Shown here piece after piece: positions 11,819 to 23,961 of a stretch of 64,000 nt of DNA (position 1 is the first letter of the stretch; every line of letters starts with the position of its first letter). A program made the translations under genes and the position numbers. Under the pieces are notes generated by a model. It worked only from the letters and a program-made list of their open reading frames with translations. It was not told where the DNA came from and made no database searches. Origin of the DNA: Marasmius tenuissimus (Eukaryota > Basidiomycota > Agaricomycetes > Agaricales > Marasmiaceae); assembly GCA_029532415.1 (NCBI GenBank), contig JAQOTA010000020.1:434001-498000 (forward strand), in the 5' to 3' direction.

Positions 11819-13454
11819 TTATGCTGGTGGAGCAAGTGTCATGACAATGTCAGAGGTTTCAGCATGACCCAAAGCCTGCTCTTTTTCCTGTAGAGTAAGG
11901 TTCATTAGAACGAGGCTTGGCGACCCAAGACACTTGATGAGAAGGGTAGACGCGCCCACCGGACTGATTTTCTCCTTGACACCCGTGCCAGGAAGTGATA
12001 AGGCAGTTTCAGACACGTATGACAAATAGGTAGGAGCCGGTGACTGGACCTTCGCGGACGCAGTGAGCTCTAGTATGGAACTTGGATCCAGGGAGGTGGA
12101 AATTGGAGGAGTCTCCTGCAAGCCTCCCGTCTTTGATACCGAATCCGTATCAGGTATCTTTGGGCCAGGTTGACGTGAAGAGACATCACGCAGATACTGC
12201 TGCAATATCTGCTTACTGTTAGCCTTCAGGAAATAGTCAGCCTCCAAAAGGGTGTGGCAGAGGAACGTTGATCACCGTGTTCTTGATAGAGCTTGATGTA
12301 CCTGGGATCTCTCCTCCCGTCGCGAGTGCAAATCTATTCGAGATTCGAGTGCTCAGGAGAGAGTGCTCGGGCGTGGTGTCCTGCGCTCTTGAGTCCCAGT
12401 TTGTCAGTGACTAAAGTAAAAGGGTGGGTTATTTCCAATCCATAAGGGTGGAGGGACGGCAACCCACAGTTTCAAGAACTGCTGGGGCGTACTGTTTGTC
12501 ACCCGATGGCTCGACCACACTGGGCCCGCTTCCCAAGCAGACACCATTGATCTGGGCAAGGAGTATCCTGTTAGATTCCGACGAGGTGTTTCGACCCTGA
12601 GCAATGAGTGTCAGCATGAAGGTGTTATCTGCGAATGAATGTCAACTCACTTTTCCAAGATTTGTTCTGGTCCTTTCTTCACTTTGGGATGGCACGCCAA
12701 CGTCACCACTCCCTAGGCGAAGGGTGCCATAGGGGTCAACAGGTCTTTCACGGAACTGAAAATGACACAACAGGTGAAGGAGGAATACACAATTATACAG
12801 TCCAGCCGGCCTACCCTGGAATGACCAGTCGTCCACCGAGTAGCGGGGCTGGACTGACTTTCCAGCTCGGAATCCACCTCAGAGTGTGCATTGTGGCCAT
12901 TGATGATCCCTTCTGCACTAACCAGTATGCCCTTAACCGAGTTCAACTCTGCTTGAGTCTTCTGGAGTTCTTCATGAGTCTCCCAGAATAGTGCCAATAC
13001 CTCCTTGCTCCATTTGGCTGTATCTTGGAATTCGGCATTCTGTAGAATAATGGTCAACATGATTTTGTGAAGAAGGATCAGTACTGACTGCCAAATCGTC
13101 CGTCTCTGGCTCGTACTCCCTCCTGACACTCTTGAGTCGTGATTCGTAATAGATCTTGAGTTGCTGCTGCTGCATCCCCATCCTATCCAATTCTGACTGC
13201 CAATCTTCCGTTTGCTTGCAGTAACGTCGAACTGCTGTCTCATGCTCTTTCACCTTCCTTTTCAAAATTTGCATATCATCTTGTCAACGCTGAGCAATCA
13301 ACTTGCATCTTTCGCTCCTCCCTTGTTGTTGAAGGATCTCTTCAGATGATAAGATCACCCTAACTTTCTGTACAAGCGGTTGAGAAGGGCCTGGAATTTA
13401 GAGTGTCGAGAAACTAACATTGGGGTGGAACTGTTCTGCCGTACGTTTGGCCAT
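11819..13454 (-). pseudogene. Multi-exon coiled-coil hypothetical gene, probably decayed
   Basis: A chain of minus-strand coding segments. It starts at ATG 13454 (MAKRTAEQFHPN, then a GTTAGT donor). A glutamine- and lysine-rich coiled coil follows (RKVKEHETAVRRYCKQTEDW ... QQQQLKIYYESRLKSVRRE) and a second coil (SKEVLALFWETHEELQKTQA). Short exons ending in GT donors follow (for example before 12645), then a Ser/Pro-rich C-terminus to TAA at 11819-11821. In the first coil exon the frame has TGA at 13284-13286 within AQR-stop-QDD, a plausible CGA to TGA change in a TCG context. Exon borders are approximate and the function is unknown. Confidence 0.45.
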
Positions 13455-13792
13455 GGTAGAACAAAGGAAAGACATGACATCTGGGAATGATGTAATTAAT
13501 ATAGGGGCTTTACAGGATCCAGTATCATGCACATCTGAAGGCTCAGCGCGTAGTACTTAGTTGTGATGGACATGTCTAGACGTGCCATTCTTCAGGGGAA
13601 CACATTCCAGATCCTGGCTTCTGCAGTGCTCACAAGGCTAGAATACAGTATACGTTAGAAGAGCTCGCAAAAACTTATAAGCTCACTATGAATACCTCTT
13701 CCACGTTTTCCTTTCGCCACAGTCTTTGTCGTTCGGGCATCCCATCGTAGCGAGTGGAACATGTTATGTAGCAACGACTTACATGTCACGTC
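13455..13792. other. Intergenic, nothing recognised
   Basis: No frame or repeat that I can support. Confidence 0.35.
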
Positions 13793-14700
13793 GTGATTGA
13801 AAACAAGTCAAAGATACCGGAAACACACTGGTTTGGGTCTCAAGGTAGAACAAGACGGTGGGCACAGCGGAAAATAAAACACCAGCCAGCCACCAACAAC
13901 GAGACGAGGGTCGCTATTGAAGGCGGGGCGATACATTATCTGCGACCGTTTGGATGCAGAATCGGGAATTTTCACGCCCTCGGTAAGTTATGCCATATTG
14001 GATTTGTTCATTTATGCGAAAACGATTCCCTATCATAGATGGTGACGCTCAGCAAGGATACCATGCCACTCAACATCTACGGCAGATTTGTTTGGGCCTT
14101 GGCTTAAAACCTCGTCGCCTCGCCACTCAGTCATTCCTGATAACGCCAGAGGTACTTTCGTGCACTTGAGGTAGGCGGAGAACCAGCGCTCCTGCTCATG
14201 CACAGTAAGTTACGATCCAGCCATGGTCCTCCCTCAAAGTTAGCTGATCAATTTGGTTTTGTACCTAGATCCTTCTACCGATGTCTAGTCGTTGGGAAAC
14301 ACCCCACTCAATGAATAGAACGTGGACACCCTTGAGAGCGCTACTGGTCTCTATTCCCATCATCAAATCTTTGGAAGTGCCTTTGGATGTGCAGAATCGT
14401 TTTCGACTACTCGGTGAGTCTTGTCATCTTGTTTCTGTTCAATCGAGTTGAATAGTTGCTTTTGGCCCCCGCCACTTGCTCTATTCGTCAAGACTATTTA
14501 TTGGCAGAGAATTCTGGTACTCAAAATTGGAAACGAGAACATCCTGACGCTGCAGGTATGCCGCATCTACATTAATCTTTGCTGTCATCGCTCACGACCA
14601 AGTCCAGCGGGCCCACACACTGAATGGCGTTGCTATCATGGAGCGTCCCCGTGAATGCTCAGCCACCCTTGGTGTGGAGTTAACGGGCGATCTTTGTGGG
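13793..14700 (+). CDS. Possible short-exon hypothetical gene, weak
   Basis: A series of open pieces is separated by intron-like units: GTAAGT at about 13982 with an AG near 14037, GTAAGTTAC near 14205 with CTAG near 14270, and GTGAGT near 14412. The pieces translate to ordinary sequence (for example GDAQQGYHATQHLRQICLGL and RALLVSIPIIKSLEVPL), with no family I recognise. The splice-like spacing is the only support. It could equally be the remains of an old gene. Confidence 0.25.
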
Positions 14701-15980
14701 ATGAAGAGGAAGGATTGGCTGTACGAAGGTGGCTTTCGGGGATGAACGTGGGGACGATTTTGGCTGGTGAGCTACCAGAGCTCGACTTGGAGCCTGGTCA
14801 AGTTTCCGGAACCAAACAGTGAGGTGAGGGAACAAGATCCCCGTAAAAAGACCATATATTCTAGATGCCCACTGCCGTGCGGGCCGTGTTCCGTTCACTC
14901 ACATGAACTCCGTCTCCTTTGGACACCGACTGAGAGTTGTAAGGCTGCTTGCGATCTTGAAAACCACGATTGAAGCAGTAATATGAAGAGAGAGTTCGAT
15001 CGGGGGAGTAGACAGGAGGGTAGAGTACTTTGGACTTGAGAAAATTCTACCGTTGTGTAGCCGCAAAAGACACTGGAAGAGTATTTCGAAAATCAGAAAT
15101 GAGGAGAAAGCAGCGGGGACGACTTGCTGTTGTCCTCAGGGAGCCCAAATCCGGCGAGAGAAGATCTGGATAACTGGATGGTTTGGATGTTCGGCAGTTG
15201 TCAGAGCGTATGCATAGTTGAAATTTCGAATGGTTCATCCAGGCTCCTTCTGTTACAACCTACTTCCACCAGAGGAAAATGCTAAGCGAAATGCAGAATA
15301 GCACACGAACAGCGTGAGGGTTTCAGCGGTGCTGCTCTGATGGCTTTGTCAAGAGAGGCTGGTGGTTGCTGCAGTGACGGGACGTTGGGAATATTCTAAG
15401 AGGAATCATGGCTTCCGATGGACACGAGTTCAATGTTGACCAGCGACTGGTTGTGGTCGCAGACACTGCGGCGTTGAAACTCATGCTTCAGAGACGCCCA
15501 AGCTTACGCGTCCATTTGTTGGGCCTTCCATATTGAGCCACGGCTTGCTATGTGGACTTCGGCTTGCTATGTGGACTTCAGCTTGCTATGTGGACTTGGC
15601 TAAGACTTAGGGGGTCTTGATAAGTACTTAGCTAGTATATAGGGGATTGGCAAGTACTTATCTTGTACTATTTTAGGTATCGTGGACTTAGCTATACAAG
15701 ACCCATAAGAGGACTTAATAAGTATCTACCCATGGTAGCTAATTCCACGTGCCTGGTTTCATCCAAGCACTGAGCTTTACCGTTTGAGATCTGGTATGAG
15801 CATGAGCAGCTCATGCTTCAGTCTTCGGCAATTTATACATGTACACCGGATAAAAAAGGTGGAACCTGTGACAATTTCCCCCTCATAGCCTGCATATCTA
15901 TGACCCAATTGTGACTGAAGAGCGATTGATGTCTCGCTTGTTAACCGACTTGACATCACACCACAAAACGCGAGTTGACA
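14701..15980. other. Gene-poor stretch, no coding region recognised
   Basis: Only short frames on both strands. It contains the 19-bp tandem repeat at 15541-15597. Confidence 0.35.
15541..15597 (+). repeat. Three tandem copies of a 19-bp unit
   Basis: CGGCTTGCTATGTGGACTT occurs three times head to tail; the third copy has one change. Related words (GTGGACTTAGC) recur to about 15700. Confidence 0.8.
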
Positions 15981-16532
15981 TCAAAAATCCCGCCGTGTTA
16001 AGTACCGTTGCAGGCTGGTAAAAAAAATGAATGGATTACATAAGTGCTTCATTGAATGTACTTTTGGGATGGTTCTGACTTGCAGAGATATCATCCGGTG
16101 GAGGCTCGTCCCCTGGCCCATCTCAAGTACCGTGAGCCTACGGATGATAGGGTTTAGGTGGGCCTGAAAGGTGTGTATATCTTGCATGTGGAAGGCGGTA
16201 TCTAAAAAAGGGGAAGGATTCAAAGCTAGGAAATGTTCTATCTGTTCTTTGTCCTCCTGAGGTTCAGAAAGTTGGTGGCTGGTGCAAACACCACTCGCAT
16301 GATTCAGAACTGCAGACGAGTTCATGCTCTGGACGTTTGCCGCGTTATTGGCGACAACACAAGGTGTAGATCGAGTGAATGTAGTGAAATCATCCATCCG
16401 AACAGCGTAAACTCTAGACCACAGCTCAGACCGTTGGACGGACTCCGTGTACGTTTGTGATTGCTGTGCATCCGAGACAGTCAATTGAGTTAGACAAGGA
16501 TTAAACAGTGACGTGAGGAGATCAGTGCTCAT
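15981..16532 (-). CDS. Hypothetical protein, 183 codons
   Basis: A single uninterrupted frame from ATG 16530-16532 to a stop at 15981. The product is polar with no signal peptide, TM segment or motif known to me. It contains a run of Ser/Thr residues and one acidic patch (SEPQEDKEQIEHF). No relatives can be seen in the window. It lies next to a degenerate foldback region, so it could also be part of an old repeat. Length is the only support. Confidence 0.35.
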   Translation of the reverse strand: MSTDLLTSLFNPCLTQLTVSDAQQSQTYTESVQRSELWSRVYAVRMDDFTTFTRSTPCVVANNAANVQSMNSSAVLNHASGVCTSHQLSEPQEDKEQIEHFLALNPSPFLDTAFHMQDIHTFQAHLNPIIRRLTVLEMGQGTSLHRMISLQVRTIPKVHSMKHLCNPFIFFTSLQRYLTRRDF

Positions 16533-16643
16533 TCAAGTTGTGATAAGTGACTCTCAAAGGGAATTACTCCAGCACTCCTGATCATCTGTACATATACTTT
16601 GAGTACTCATCAGCAAAACGGCAAAAAATCCGGTCGGCTTTTT

Positions 16644-17076
16644 GGGCTTTTCCGGGCTTTTTAACCGGTGCCGCAAGTGACAAGTCCACCAGTTCAAAAA
16701 TCACTGTTCTCCCAACCCCCTGCAGGGCATAATCTTACAGATGGAGATCTCGGTGTGAGAGAGCAGAAGTCCTGAAGTACAGTATCATGGCGAGAGATGG
16801 GCTCTTCAATCTCCCTTAATTTCGCGTTGAGGAGGCTCAAGTGCCGGCAGATACTGACCTATTTCACTCAATTTGTATGGCATGTGACCATTTCAAAATA
16901 AACTTTTCACCAGAAAATCTGATAAATCGAGAAAAAAAATTTTGGCGGGGTTTTCGAAAATGGGTGTGACCTGTGACCATATGAATTGAGTAAAATAGGT
17001 CAGTAATGAACTTGTGGAGATCTTGACATAACTTTTTGATGGCCCTCTACAAGTTGAAAAAAGCCCGGAAAAGCCC
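16644..17076. repeat. Degenerate foldback region with two nested inverted repeats
   Basis: GGGCTTTTCCGGGCTTTTT at 16644 is mirrored by its complement at 17054-17076. Further in, 16853-16889 (ACTGACCTATTTCACTCAAT) is mirrored at 16968-17004. The arms are imperfect and unequally spaced, so boundaries are unclear. Probably a remnant of a MITE. Confidence 0.45.
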
Positions 17077-17405
17077 ACAAAAGTTTTTTGTCATTTCCCT
17101 GATGCTCTACAAATGGGTCCTGCCCCTTTGACCAATTTGACGGTATCCACGAAGGAATGTATCGTGACGGAGGCTGTGAGCTTACAGAACTCAATTGTAA
17201 TTTGTATGGCCCCGATCCCTAGCAAAACAACCCAACAACAACCCTTGCGACTCGCTCTTTAAGTTTCTCAATGCTCTTAGTACAGGTCCGCTATCAAGTT
17301 CAGCTAGCTGTTAATTAGACTGAGTCCTTCTTATGACATGCACGGACGAGGGCAACAATTGTATCCGCTGGCTTGTTGGGCTATGCATTGCTCTCGTGTA
17401 GTATA

Positions 17406-18212
17406 CAGTATTTCACCGGTCCTTTGAACACCACCGGTCCTATGAACAGTCGAGTTTTTTGGAGGGTTGTGGATCTCACTGCTCTTCAGGTGTTGCTCAA
17501 AAGATGAGAAGTATTGATATCTGAAAGTTCGCAACACAATTTTTCGATATCATGGTGTGTTCACTTGTGGTGGGTCTATGAGTGATTTCTGAGTACACCC
17601 TTCAAAATTTGTTTTGGGCAGTATGCATTCAATATATCTTACTGGATGAATTTTAGTATTTCGGATTGAAGGTAATGTAGAAATGAACTTCCCTGCCAAA
17701 AATCTCCTCGGGGGTTGCTCTCCCCGTTGTGGAACAAGTTCAACACGATTCCCATGCCGGGGTGAGCGTGCTGATGTCACGGACTGTCACAGTTGTCACA
17801 GAGGTGACATGTGTGACGCTTGTTGAGCAACGTTGCCGTGCCAGCCTCCATGGTCCTCCATGACCCTATCTCTCACTCTAACTCGACCAAGGAGGTATAA
17901 AACCGACATCCTGATACGCTGCAAGGGCCCAGCATGCTCTTGTAAAAGAAAATTCACAACATGGTATGCGTGTGACTTTGTTACAAGAAGCATCACGTGA
18001 CGTTCATAGGACCGGTAAACAGCTAAAACAGGGTCTCGTTGCACGCAACACCGCGGCACAACATCACAGACACCTACACCTACCAAAATTTACCAGAATA
18101 TGGAATAGATACCTGGCTACATTCTGAGATACTTTGTGAGTTTCAAAAATCCCCCTCTCGCTCTCTACACCCCATCTACATTTTTGGTGTTCACAGGACA
18201 GGTGAAATACTG
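17406..18212. mobile_element. MITE of Tc1/mariner type (807 bp, TA duplication)
   Basis: Both ends read CAGTATTTCACC inward and are flanked by TA (17404-17405 and 18213-18214). The inverted repeats match over 28 bp with 2 mismatches. Extra copies of the subterminal word CACCGGTCC lie at about 17432 and, inverted, near 18005. No transposase frame exists inside, so it is non-autonomous. Confidence 0.75.
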
Positions 18213-18373
18213 TACATGATTTGACTGATTATTGCCATACAACATGATGCTATTCTCTCTACTCATGCCACTGGAGCTGATAAGATCATGATGGAAGAAA
18301 GAAGGGTGCTCTTTTTCAAAACACCTGCGTACATGTGTGGGCCCGTCTAACATGGCTAAAACCAATAAAGCTA

Positions 18374-18945
18374 CATGCGAGCAAGGGGTGTCACCAAAAA
18401 AAAAATTTATATATGATCTTCCCATACGATCTTAAGGCCCCTTGGGACACCCCCTCCCCCCTCCCTCCTGCCATTTTGGGAAGGTGATTCCCACAGTCAC
18501 ATGTCATCCCCTCACAGTAAACACAACCTGATGGTGTATTTCCCGGCCTGAACAGGTGCTAAAGCTGAAGAATAGGTACTAAGAGCCTCCAAGTACTGCT
18601 AGAAGTCAAGCAGGCTGGATTACAATATGGTACGTTTAATAGGAAGGTCTGGAACCTGGACTGTGAACTCCATTTGTGGTGGGACATACCTTCCAAATTC
18701 AGCAACCTGCACAATTGACGCTTGGTTTTGGGGCAAAACATGCAAGTGTAGGTAGTTTTTGTTGATTGCTTCATTCCACAGCTTCCCAACATCCTAAATA
18801 AGGGTTCAAAGATTTCAAAAGTGCTCCCAAGATCCTTCCAGTACATACTTAAGAGGGGGGGAACTTTTTGACCTTAAGGCCTCGGGGACCCCCCCTCCCC
18901 CCCTACCCCATATGACCGAGATGCCCGGGTGACACCCCTTGCATG
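18374..18945. repeat. Possible foldback element with C-rich tracts
   Basis: GCAAGGGGTGTCACC near 18380 is mirrored by GGTGACACCCCTTGC near 18925. Two C-rich tracts with a shared CTTAAGGCC word follow at about 18430 and 18873. No target duplication was found. A minus-strand frame inside (18559-18846) has no known motif. Confidence 0.4.
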
Positions 18946-19149
18946 CGAGTAATCCAGAGCCTTAAAGTAGCTTCGCGAGGTCAGAATACTGAAGGCTTTC
19001 CACTGTTCTAGTCGAATTTCTAGTACAATCACAAATACAGCCGGGAAGTGCAAATATAGGGAAATCTTGAAAGACCCTCCATCACCAGTCAGATGATCAG
19101 ACAACCGACAAACATAGACTCTCCATCTCTCACCCTTTCAATATCTGAG

Positions 19150-19158
19150 TATATAAGG
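19150..19158 (+). promoter_or_regulatory. TATA box of the polytopic membrane protein gene 1
   Basis: TATATAAGG lies 47 bp before the ATG at 19197. The paralogue at 61774 has TATTTAAGG 48 bp before its ATG, so the position is conserved. Confidence 0.6.
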
Positions 19159-19196
19159 GGCAAAGTTCTGCTGTGCGAACATTCGTCTCGCCCATC

Positions 19197-20652
19197 ATGT
19201 CCCCACAAGCAGCAAATGCCGATAGCGGAGAAAAAACTTTCATCGAGGAGGAATACAAGTACGGTATTCTGCTCCCAGTTATCATCTCTTCGGTCAGTCA
19301 AACCTGGCTCCGCGGTCTTGAGTACACGACGAGTCAGTTTCATCAATTAGATCCATTTATTCCTGTACGGTCTGAACGTCCTACTATTCCGAGTCGGTCT
19401 TGTCGTCTTGAGGAGGCGAGAGCGAGAGATCGTGAAGGGTGGAAATCAATTATTTCGATTGTCACTTGTTTCTCTCTTTGTTCTATCTTCAGTCGGGGCT
19501 CCGATTAGTGTTGCGTGGGATGTTCTCACCACTAGGGTGGCCCTGTGTCACGTAGCAAAGCTGGCATGTGCACTGGTACAAAAGGATATTGCCCTCCAAG
19601 CTTTGAAGTAAGTTTTTTTCAGGATTCATTTTGACATTGAGTTTCACCACACACACAGCATCTGTCGGGTTTTGATAGCATCGCTCATGTGGTAAGATCC
19701 TGGACTATCTCAGATAAATTGGTCGTTGAGCCCAGCAAAGCTCGATCATCGACGTAATTTTAGTCAGTATCAAGAAGCCTTCCAACAAATCCACCCGATC
19801 TCATTCCCATCACAGGTTTTTCGATGTTTTGTCATATGTGGGTGGCGAAGGAAAAAGTATGCCATTACCTTAGTAGTGTGCTGCCTCATTCTTGACGGTG
19901 TGTCCCCCTAGGCCACAATCAGCCTAGATTTTAACTAATCTAGACCATGCTAGCTACGGCGCCGATGCTCGTAATTTGGTCCATCGTGATGACACTCTAC
20001 AATAAAAAGCGCTCAGGCGCGTTGCTCCCAGTGAATCCAGTGTACCTTGGGATAGCTTGTGCTTCCCTTCACTTCATAGTGAATGCAATTTTGACGGCTA
20101 CCATTGGTACGTTTCCACTTGTACTATCTCAGACCGCCAGGTTGACCAAACCCGGGACATCCAAATCTGGTCGCAGCTTTCAAGATCCTGCGGTCTGAAA
20201 AGTCCATAGGTACAGGAAAAAGATCAGGGAGATTCCATATGATTGCGCGAGTTCTGTGAGTGATCACATCTCAATGGGTACGTTAAGTCCTCGGACACGG
20301 CTCATGAAAGGTATGATCGTAAAATGCTAGGATAGAGTCATGTTTACTTTATCTCGTTGCATGGATTATTTTCATTGCCTGTGAAACTCTTCACGGGGGA
20401 GGAGAGTTGACGTCGATACTCGTGCAAGTTGCGGTAAGCCCTCAATTTTATCTAAATTTCTGACCGCTCACTGACCACACCGAAACTGATGCAGGGGATC
20501 GCCCCGACCCTCCTTATGGTCAGGGCGAACCTCAATAAACACCAAGAGGGGAAAGATGTCCCCTCCAATTCTCAAATTACATCTACGGTACTCCGGGCTT
20601 TACCACTCGAAGAGCTCGACATTTCAAGGAATTTTGACCAGGCGAGGGATTA
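19197..20652 (+). CDS. Polytopic membrane protein 1 (basidiomycete 7TM-like family)
   Basis: About eight exons can be traced by comparison with the paralogue at 61774. Exon 1 is 19197-19292 (MSPQAANADSG ... YKYGILLPVIISS, GTCAGT donor); exon 2 is 19351-19607 (HLFLYGLNVLLFRVGLVVL ... LFVLSSVGAPISVAWDVL); exon 3 is 19659-19691. Later segments give VFRCFVICGWRRKKY, a helix APMLVIWSIVMTL, LGIACASLHFIVNAILTATI, FIACETLHGGG and the cytosolic tail ending in FDQARD at TAA 20650-20652. Alternating hydrophobic helices and basic RRR/RRKK loops indicate six to seven membrane spans with a short extracellular N-terminus. Function and ligand are unknown. No stop was seen in the joined exons. Confidence 0.7.
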
Positions 20653-20749
20653 ATGTAGCTACTGGTATGGGTACATACTTAACCAAAGCACGATCCTCTA
20701 GTATATGAACGGCTATATGAATAGTGAACACAACTTCTACGCCAACTGA

Positions 20750-21290
20750 CTAGCGGCAAATAGAATCCGGCGTCGGCCCCTCGGCCGCCTCCGATGGCCA
20801 CCCCAGCATTCTCGTCATGACACCTGGCTGAGTTCGCAGAATCGAGAGATCTTCCGCACTAACGGGAAAGGAGAATGAGCGGGGGGAACTACTACTCGGT
20901 TCTTCTCCATACGGCCGTATGATTCGGGCTGTCGATTGCAATCATAGGGGTTGCCCAAGGTGACGACTCCCAAGCTGTGGTGATGGGATCCGTGAGCCGA
21001 CCCCATGGAATGTAATTTCTATCTATATGGGACCAATGGAGAGAGGGGATAAGGCACTAAAATCTTGTTGTACTCTTGAGCCTCTATGAACATCAGTCTG
21101 AAGTCAGTACAGGGACTCGGGCACATGATACATACAAGTCTTGGTGTGTACCTGGGTTCCTCCGCCGCCATCACATTAGTAACAGTACCGAAACTATGAT
21201 CATCAGGACCAGGCCAATTACACATCCGGCTATGACACCTGTCTTCACTCCATAGCAAACTTCGGATCCTGTGAATGATGGACCCGGAGG
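20750..21290 (-). pseudogene. Decayed single-pass membrane protein, paralogue of the next gene
   Basis: A transmembrane helix (VIAGCVIGLVLMIIVSVLLL, about 21175-21245) is followed by TGA at 21171-21173 where the neighbour has a basic stop-transfer residue; WRRRNP follows in frame and a GTACAC donor-like site comes next. A C-terminal segment to 20750 (PYGEEPSSSSPRSFSFPVSA ...) resembles a cytosolic tail. The layout PS..TGSEVCYG then helix then basic residues parallels the gene at 21597-22841. The stop fits a CGA to TGA change. The ectodomain upstream is not clearly readable. Confidence 0.45.
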
Positions 21291-21596
21291 AGAAGCTTAT
21301 TACACGGCATGGTCCCGAAATGAGGCTAAATATAGACGGGTTATAGAAGGGGATGTGAGGTTTGATAAGTTTTTACTTGTGTTTTCTAACCAAATCTCTA
21401 TCAGGATCCTTGTGTATTCTCTTCCAAATGAACATGAAGACCCTCCTGAAGTCTTCACGGCTACTTGCCATTTCTATTTCTGCCGACAGCCTAAGTACTG
21501 CGAGGAGTTTTGGACCAAAAAGTCCACGCCAAGAACTCAGAGCAGTTGGGGTTTTTCACATCTATATAGGCCAGAATGAAGTAATTCACAGCTAGA

Positions 21597-22841
21597 TCAT
21601 TGGCTGGAGACATAGGCTTGCAACCCAACTCCCCTCTCCGGGAACAAGCTTCCGCTCCGTGCAGTCCAACCACTACGTTGACCAACGACAGAATAATAAT
21701 CCGGTGGTGCCGTCTCCCCCGTCTCAGGTAACGCCAGCCTGCGCTCTACAAACTGGGCTCTCAAATTTGCTGTAGTCTCGTCAATGGTATCCAATGATGC
21801 TTGGAAGCTTTCGGTCCACGAGTCTTCCCTATCGTGCCCAGGCTGATAGTACTGGTCACTGGCAGGGTTATCCTCGTGACTCAGACTCTCGCTCGAGTTT
21901 TCACTCTGTTCCCCGTCACTCCACACCGCACTTGTGATAGTACTGTGTGTACTGAAAGTGACTGGGGAGATATGATTGACCCCAGATGATTGCTTTGAGC
22001 CGACCTCTTTCTGGGGCCGGAGTGATAGAGTCAATGGACGTGGCATAACAGTGTCCATGTACTCCTGTAATCGGATCTCTAAGAACATCAATCAATTTGA
22101 GGACGCGGTATCAATACACTCTGAAGGAACTAACCGTGTTTTCTTTGTCTCCAACACAGGAAACCCAAGAGAAGCAGCATTATAGAACCGATCACTAGTC
22201 CGCATATAAGCCCTATATTTGCCCTCCGACATATTATCGACGGCTCTGAAGGGCTGGGTTGCGGGTGTGGGACAACCAGAGGTACTCAGTCAAGCGGAGA
22301 GACTTGAAATCAATGGAGATTTCTCACGACGTGCTATCCAGCGAAAGAGTAACACTCAAGTTTGTCACTGAATGTTGACCTATTACCGAAGATTCGGAGC
22401 TTTCAGACCGATCAGCCTCAGCACTCGTCGACATCGGAGGATTGAAAAAGCTCGCTCACATGGCCGTCCGGAGTACACTTGATAGTCGCGAGAATGATAT
22501 GAGATGGCGTATAAATACTTTGTCATAATTTCTTTGACATACGTATCGGTCGAGAGAGTCCCCGTACTCTCAGTTCCAGTGCCCGTTTCGATGCCAGTGT
22601 CAGTTTTCGTCCCGATTACCGTCCTAGTTCCAGTGCCGGTTCTGGTGCTAAACCCGGTACTAGTCACAGTGGCCGCATTCTTAACCCGTGAACTAATTTG
22701 CCAATTGTGTAGAGGTCGAGTTGTTACTTGTGCGGGAAATGATGGCTGTGGTAATGCATTGACAAGCGTCGAGGGAGTGAAGTCGATGGCGAGGAGATAG
22801 GAAACGACCAACGGCCCACTCAAGCTCTTCAAGATTTTCAT
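21597..22841 (-). CDS. Secreted/single-pass membrane protein with Thr-rich ectodomain
   Basis: The gene starts at 22841 with a hydrophobic leader (LKSLSGPLVVSYLLAI), a probable signal peptide. A threonine-rich, low-complexity ectodomain follows (TRTGTGTRTVIGTKTDTGIE), a likely O-glycosylated stalk. After an intron, the segment around 22185-22250 encodes a single helix (GLVIGSIMLLLLGFLCWR) followed by QRKH, a type-I stop-transfer signal. After another intron (GT donor near 22135) a 150-residue Ser/Glu-rich cytosolic tail ends at 21597 and contains an APPDYYSVV motif. The plan is that of many basidiomycete cell-surface proteins of unknown function. Middle exon borders are approximate. Confidence 0.6.
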
Positions 22842-23961
22842 TTCTTCGCGCGGCGGAAGGTGAAAAGGAAAAGGGTGTTTGTGAAAACCGTGTCATTATG
22901 GTGGCCCATAATTATCCTATAACAACTCGCACTCGCAGGCCTGGCCTGTGTATCAAAACACCATCCCGAGATGACAGTTGATATAACGGTAACAGCTACA
23001 CCAATCGAGTAATGTAGTACGTGTGCCGAAGCTTTAATTTCGAAGGTAACCTACAAGCTTGATTCTACGGAAGGCATATCTCTATTTGTAAGATTCAGCG
23101 GCTACTAGAGGCAAAGCACTTTAGGACGGTGGGTCATGCATTCATCTACGATGCTTACCTCACGGGCAGGGGACACAGCTCGACACCAAAAACCGGGAGC
23201 ATCGAGATGTGCAACAATTTGATACACTATCACAAACAGGGGCTGCTGTCAAAATACAGCCAAAGTCTGTCCTGTAGTATGTTGGGTGACTGCAACATTC
23301 CCCGGCATCCCATCTATCTTCGGGTACTTCGGATCTTATGAAAGTCGCACGAGTGATGCGCAGATATCTCTATTTGCACCAAGATAAGATTTTTCTGATG
23401 GTAAGTCCCACGTAAAGGCAGATGAGGAATGTGATACACAAACAGCTGTAAGTCGAGGAGTGGAACCGTCCCCTCGAGGGTCTTTTCAACTAGTTATCTA
23501 AAAATGGGTGATGTCAGAACCTTGATCCAGAACCTCCGAAAGCCTCATCAACGGGGATGCAGGTCTGGGACTTAGAACGTTGAGCGCGGGGACCCAGAAC
23601 TCCCGTAGTTTATCAATAACTTTTGTTAACCTCTTCTGCGTCACCAAGCCTGAGATCCGGATACAAACGAAAGGGGGATATACTCTCCTTCCGCCAATAT
23701 ACTGACTTCCTCACTTATCTTCCGGATCGATATTAAGCGAGGACACCCGAAAAAGGTTCGAGTTCAACAGCACATTGATGAGAGTAGGAGTCGGTCTCTA
23801 ACTCGCAACGCAGGATTGGCCACTCAACAAGTAAGGAGTCGGCCGGCCAGTGAGTCCCACATATCGACGTAGACCTTCAAGCTTCAAACTCTACCTTTTG
23901 CGGTCACGCTGAATCAAATGCCATTACAGTAGGAAAAACTCAGGTGTTTAAAGTGATATAT
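22842..23961. other. Intergenic, no gene recognised
   Basis: About 1.1 kb with only short frames. The 5' region of the membrane protein gene lies at the left end. Confidence 0.4.

Noticed and set aside
15541..15597. CRISPR-like array
   Set aside because: Three contiguous 19-bp copies without spacers in a fungal genome; a plain tandem repeat.
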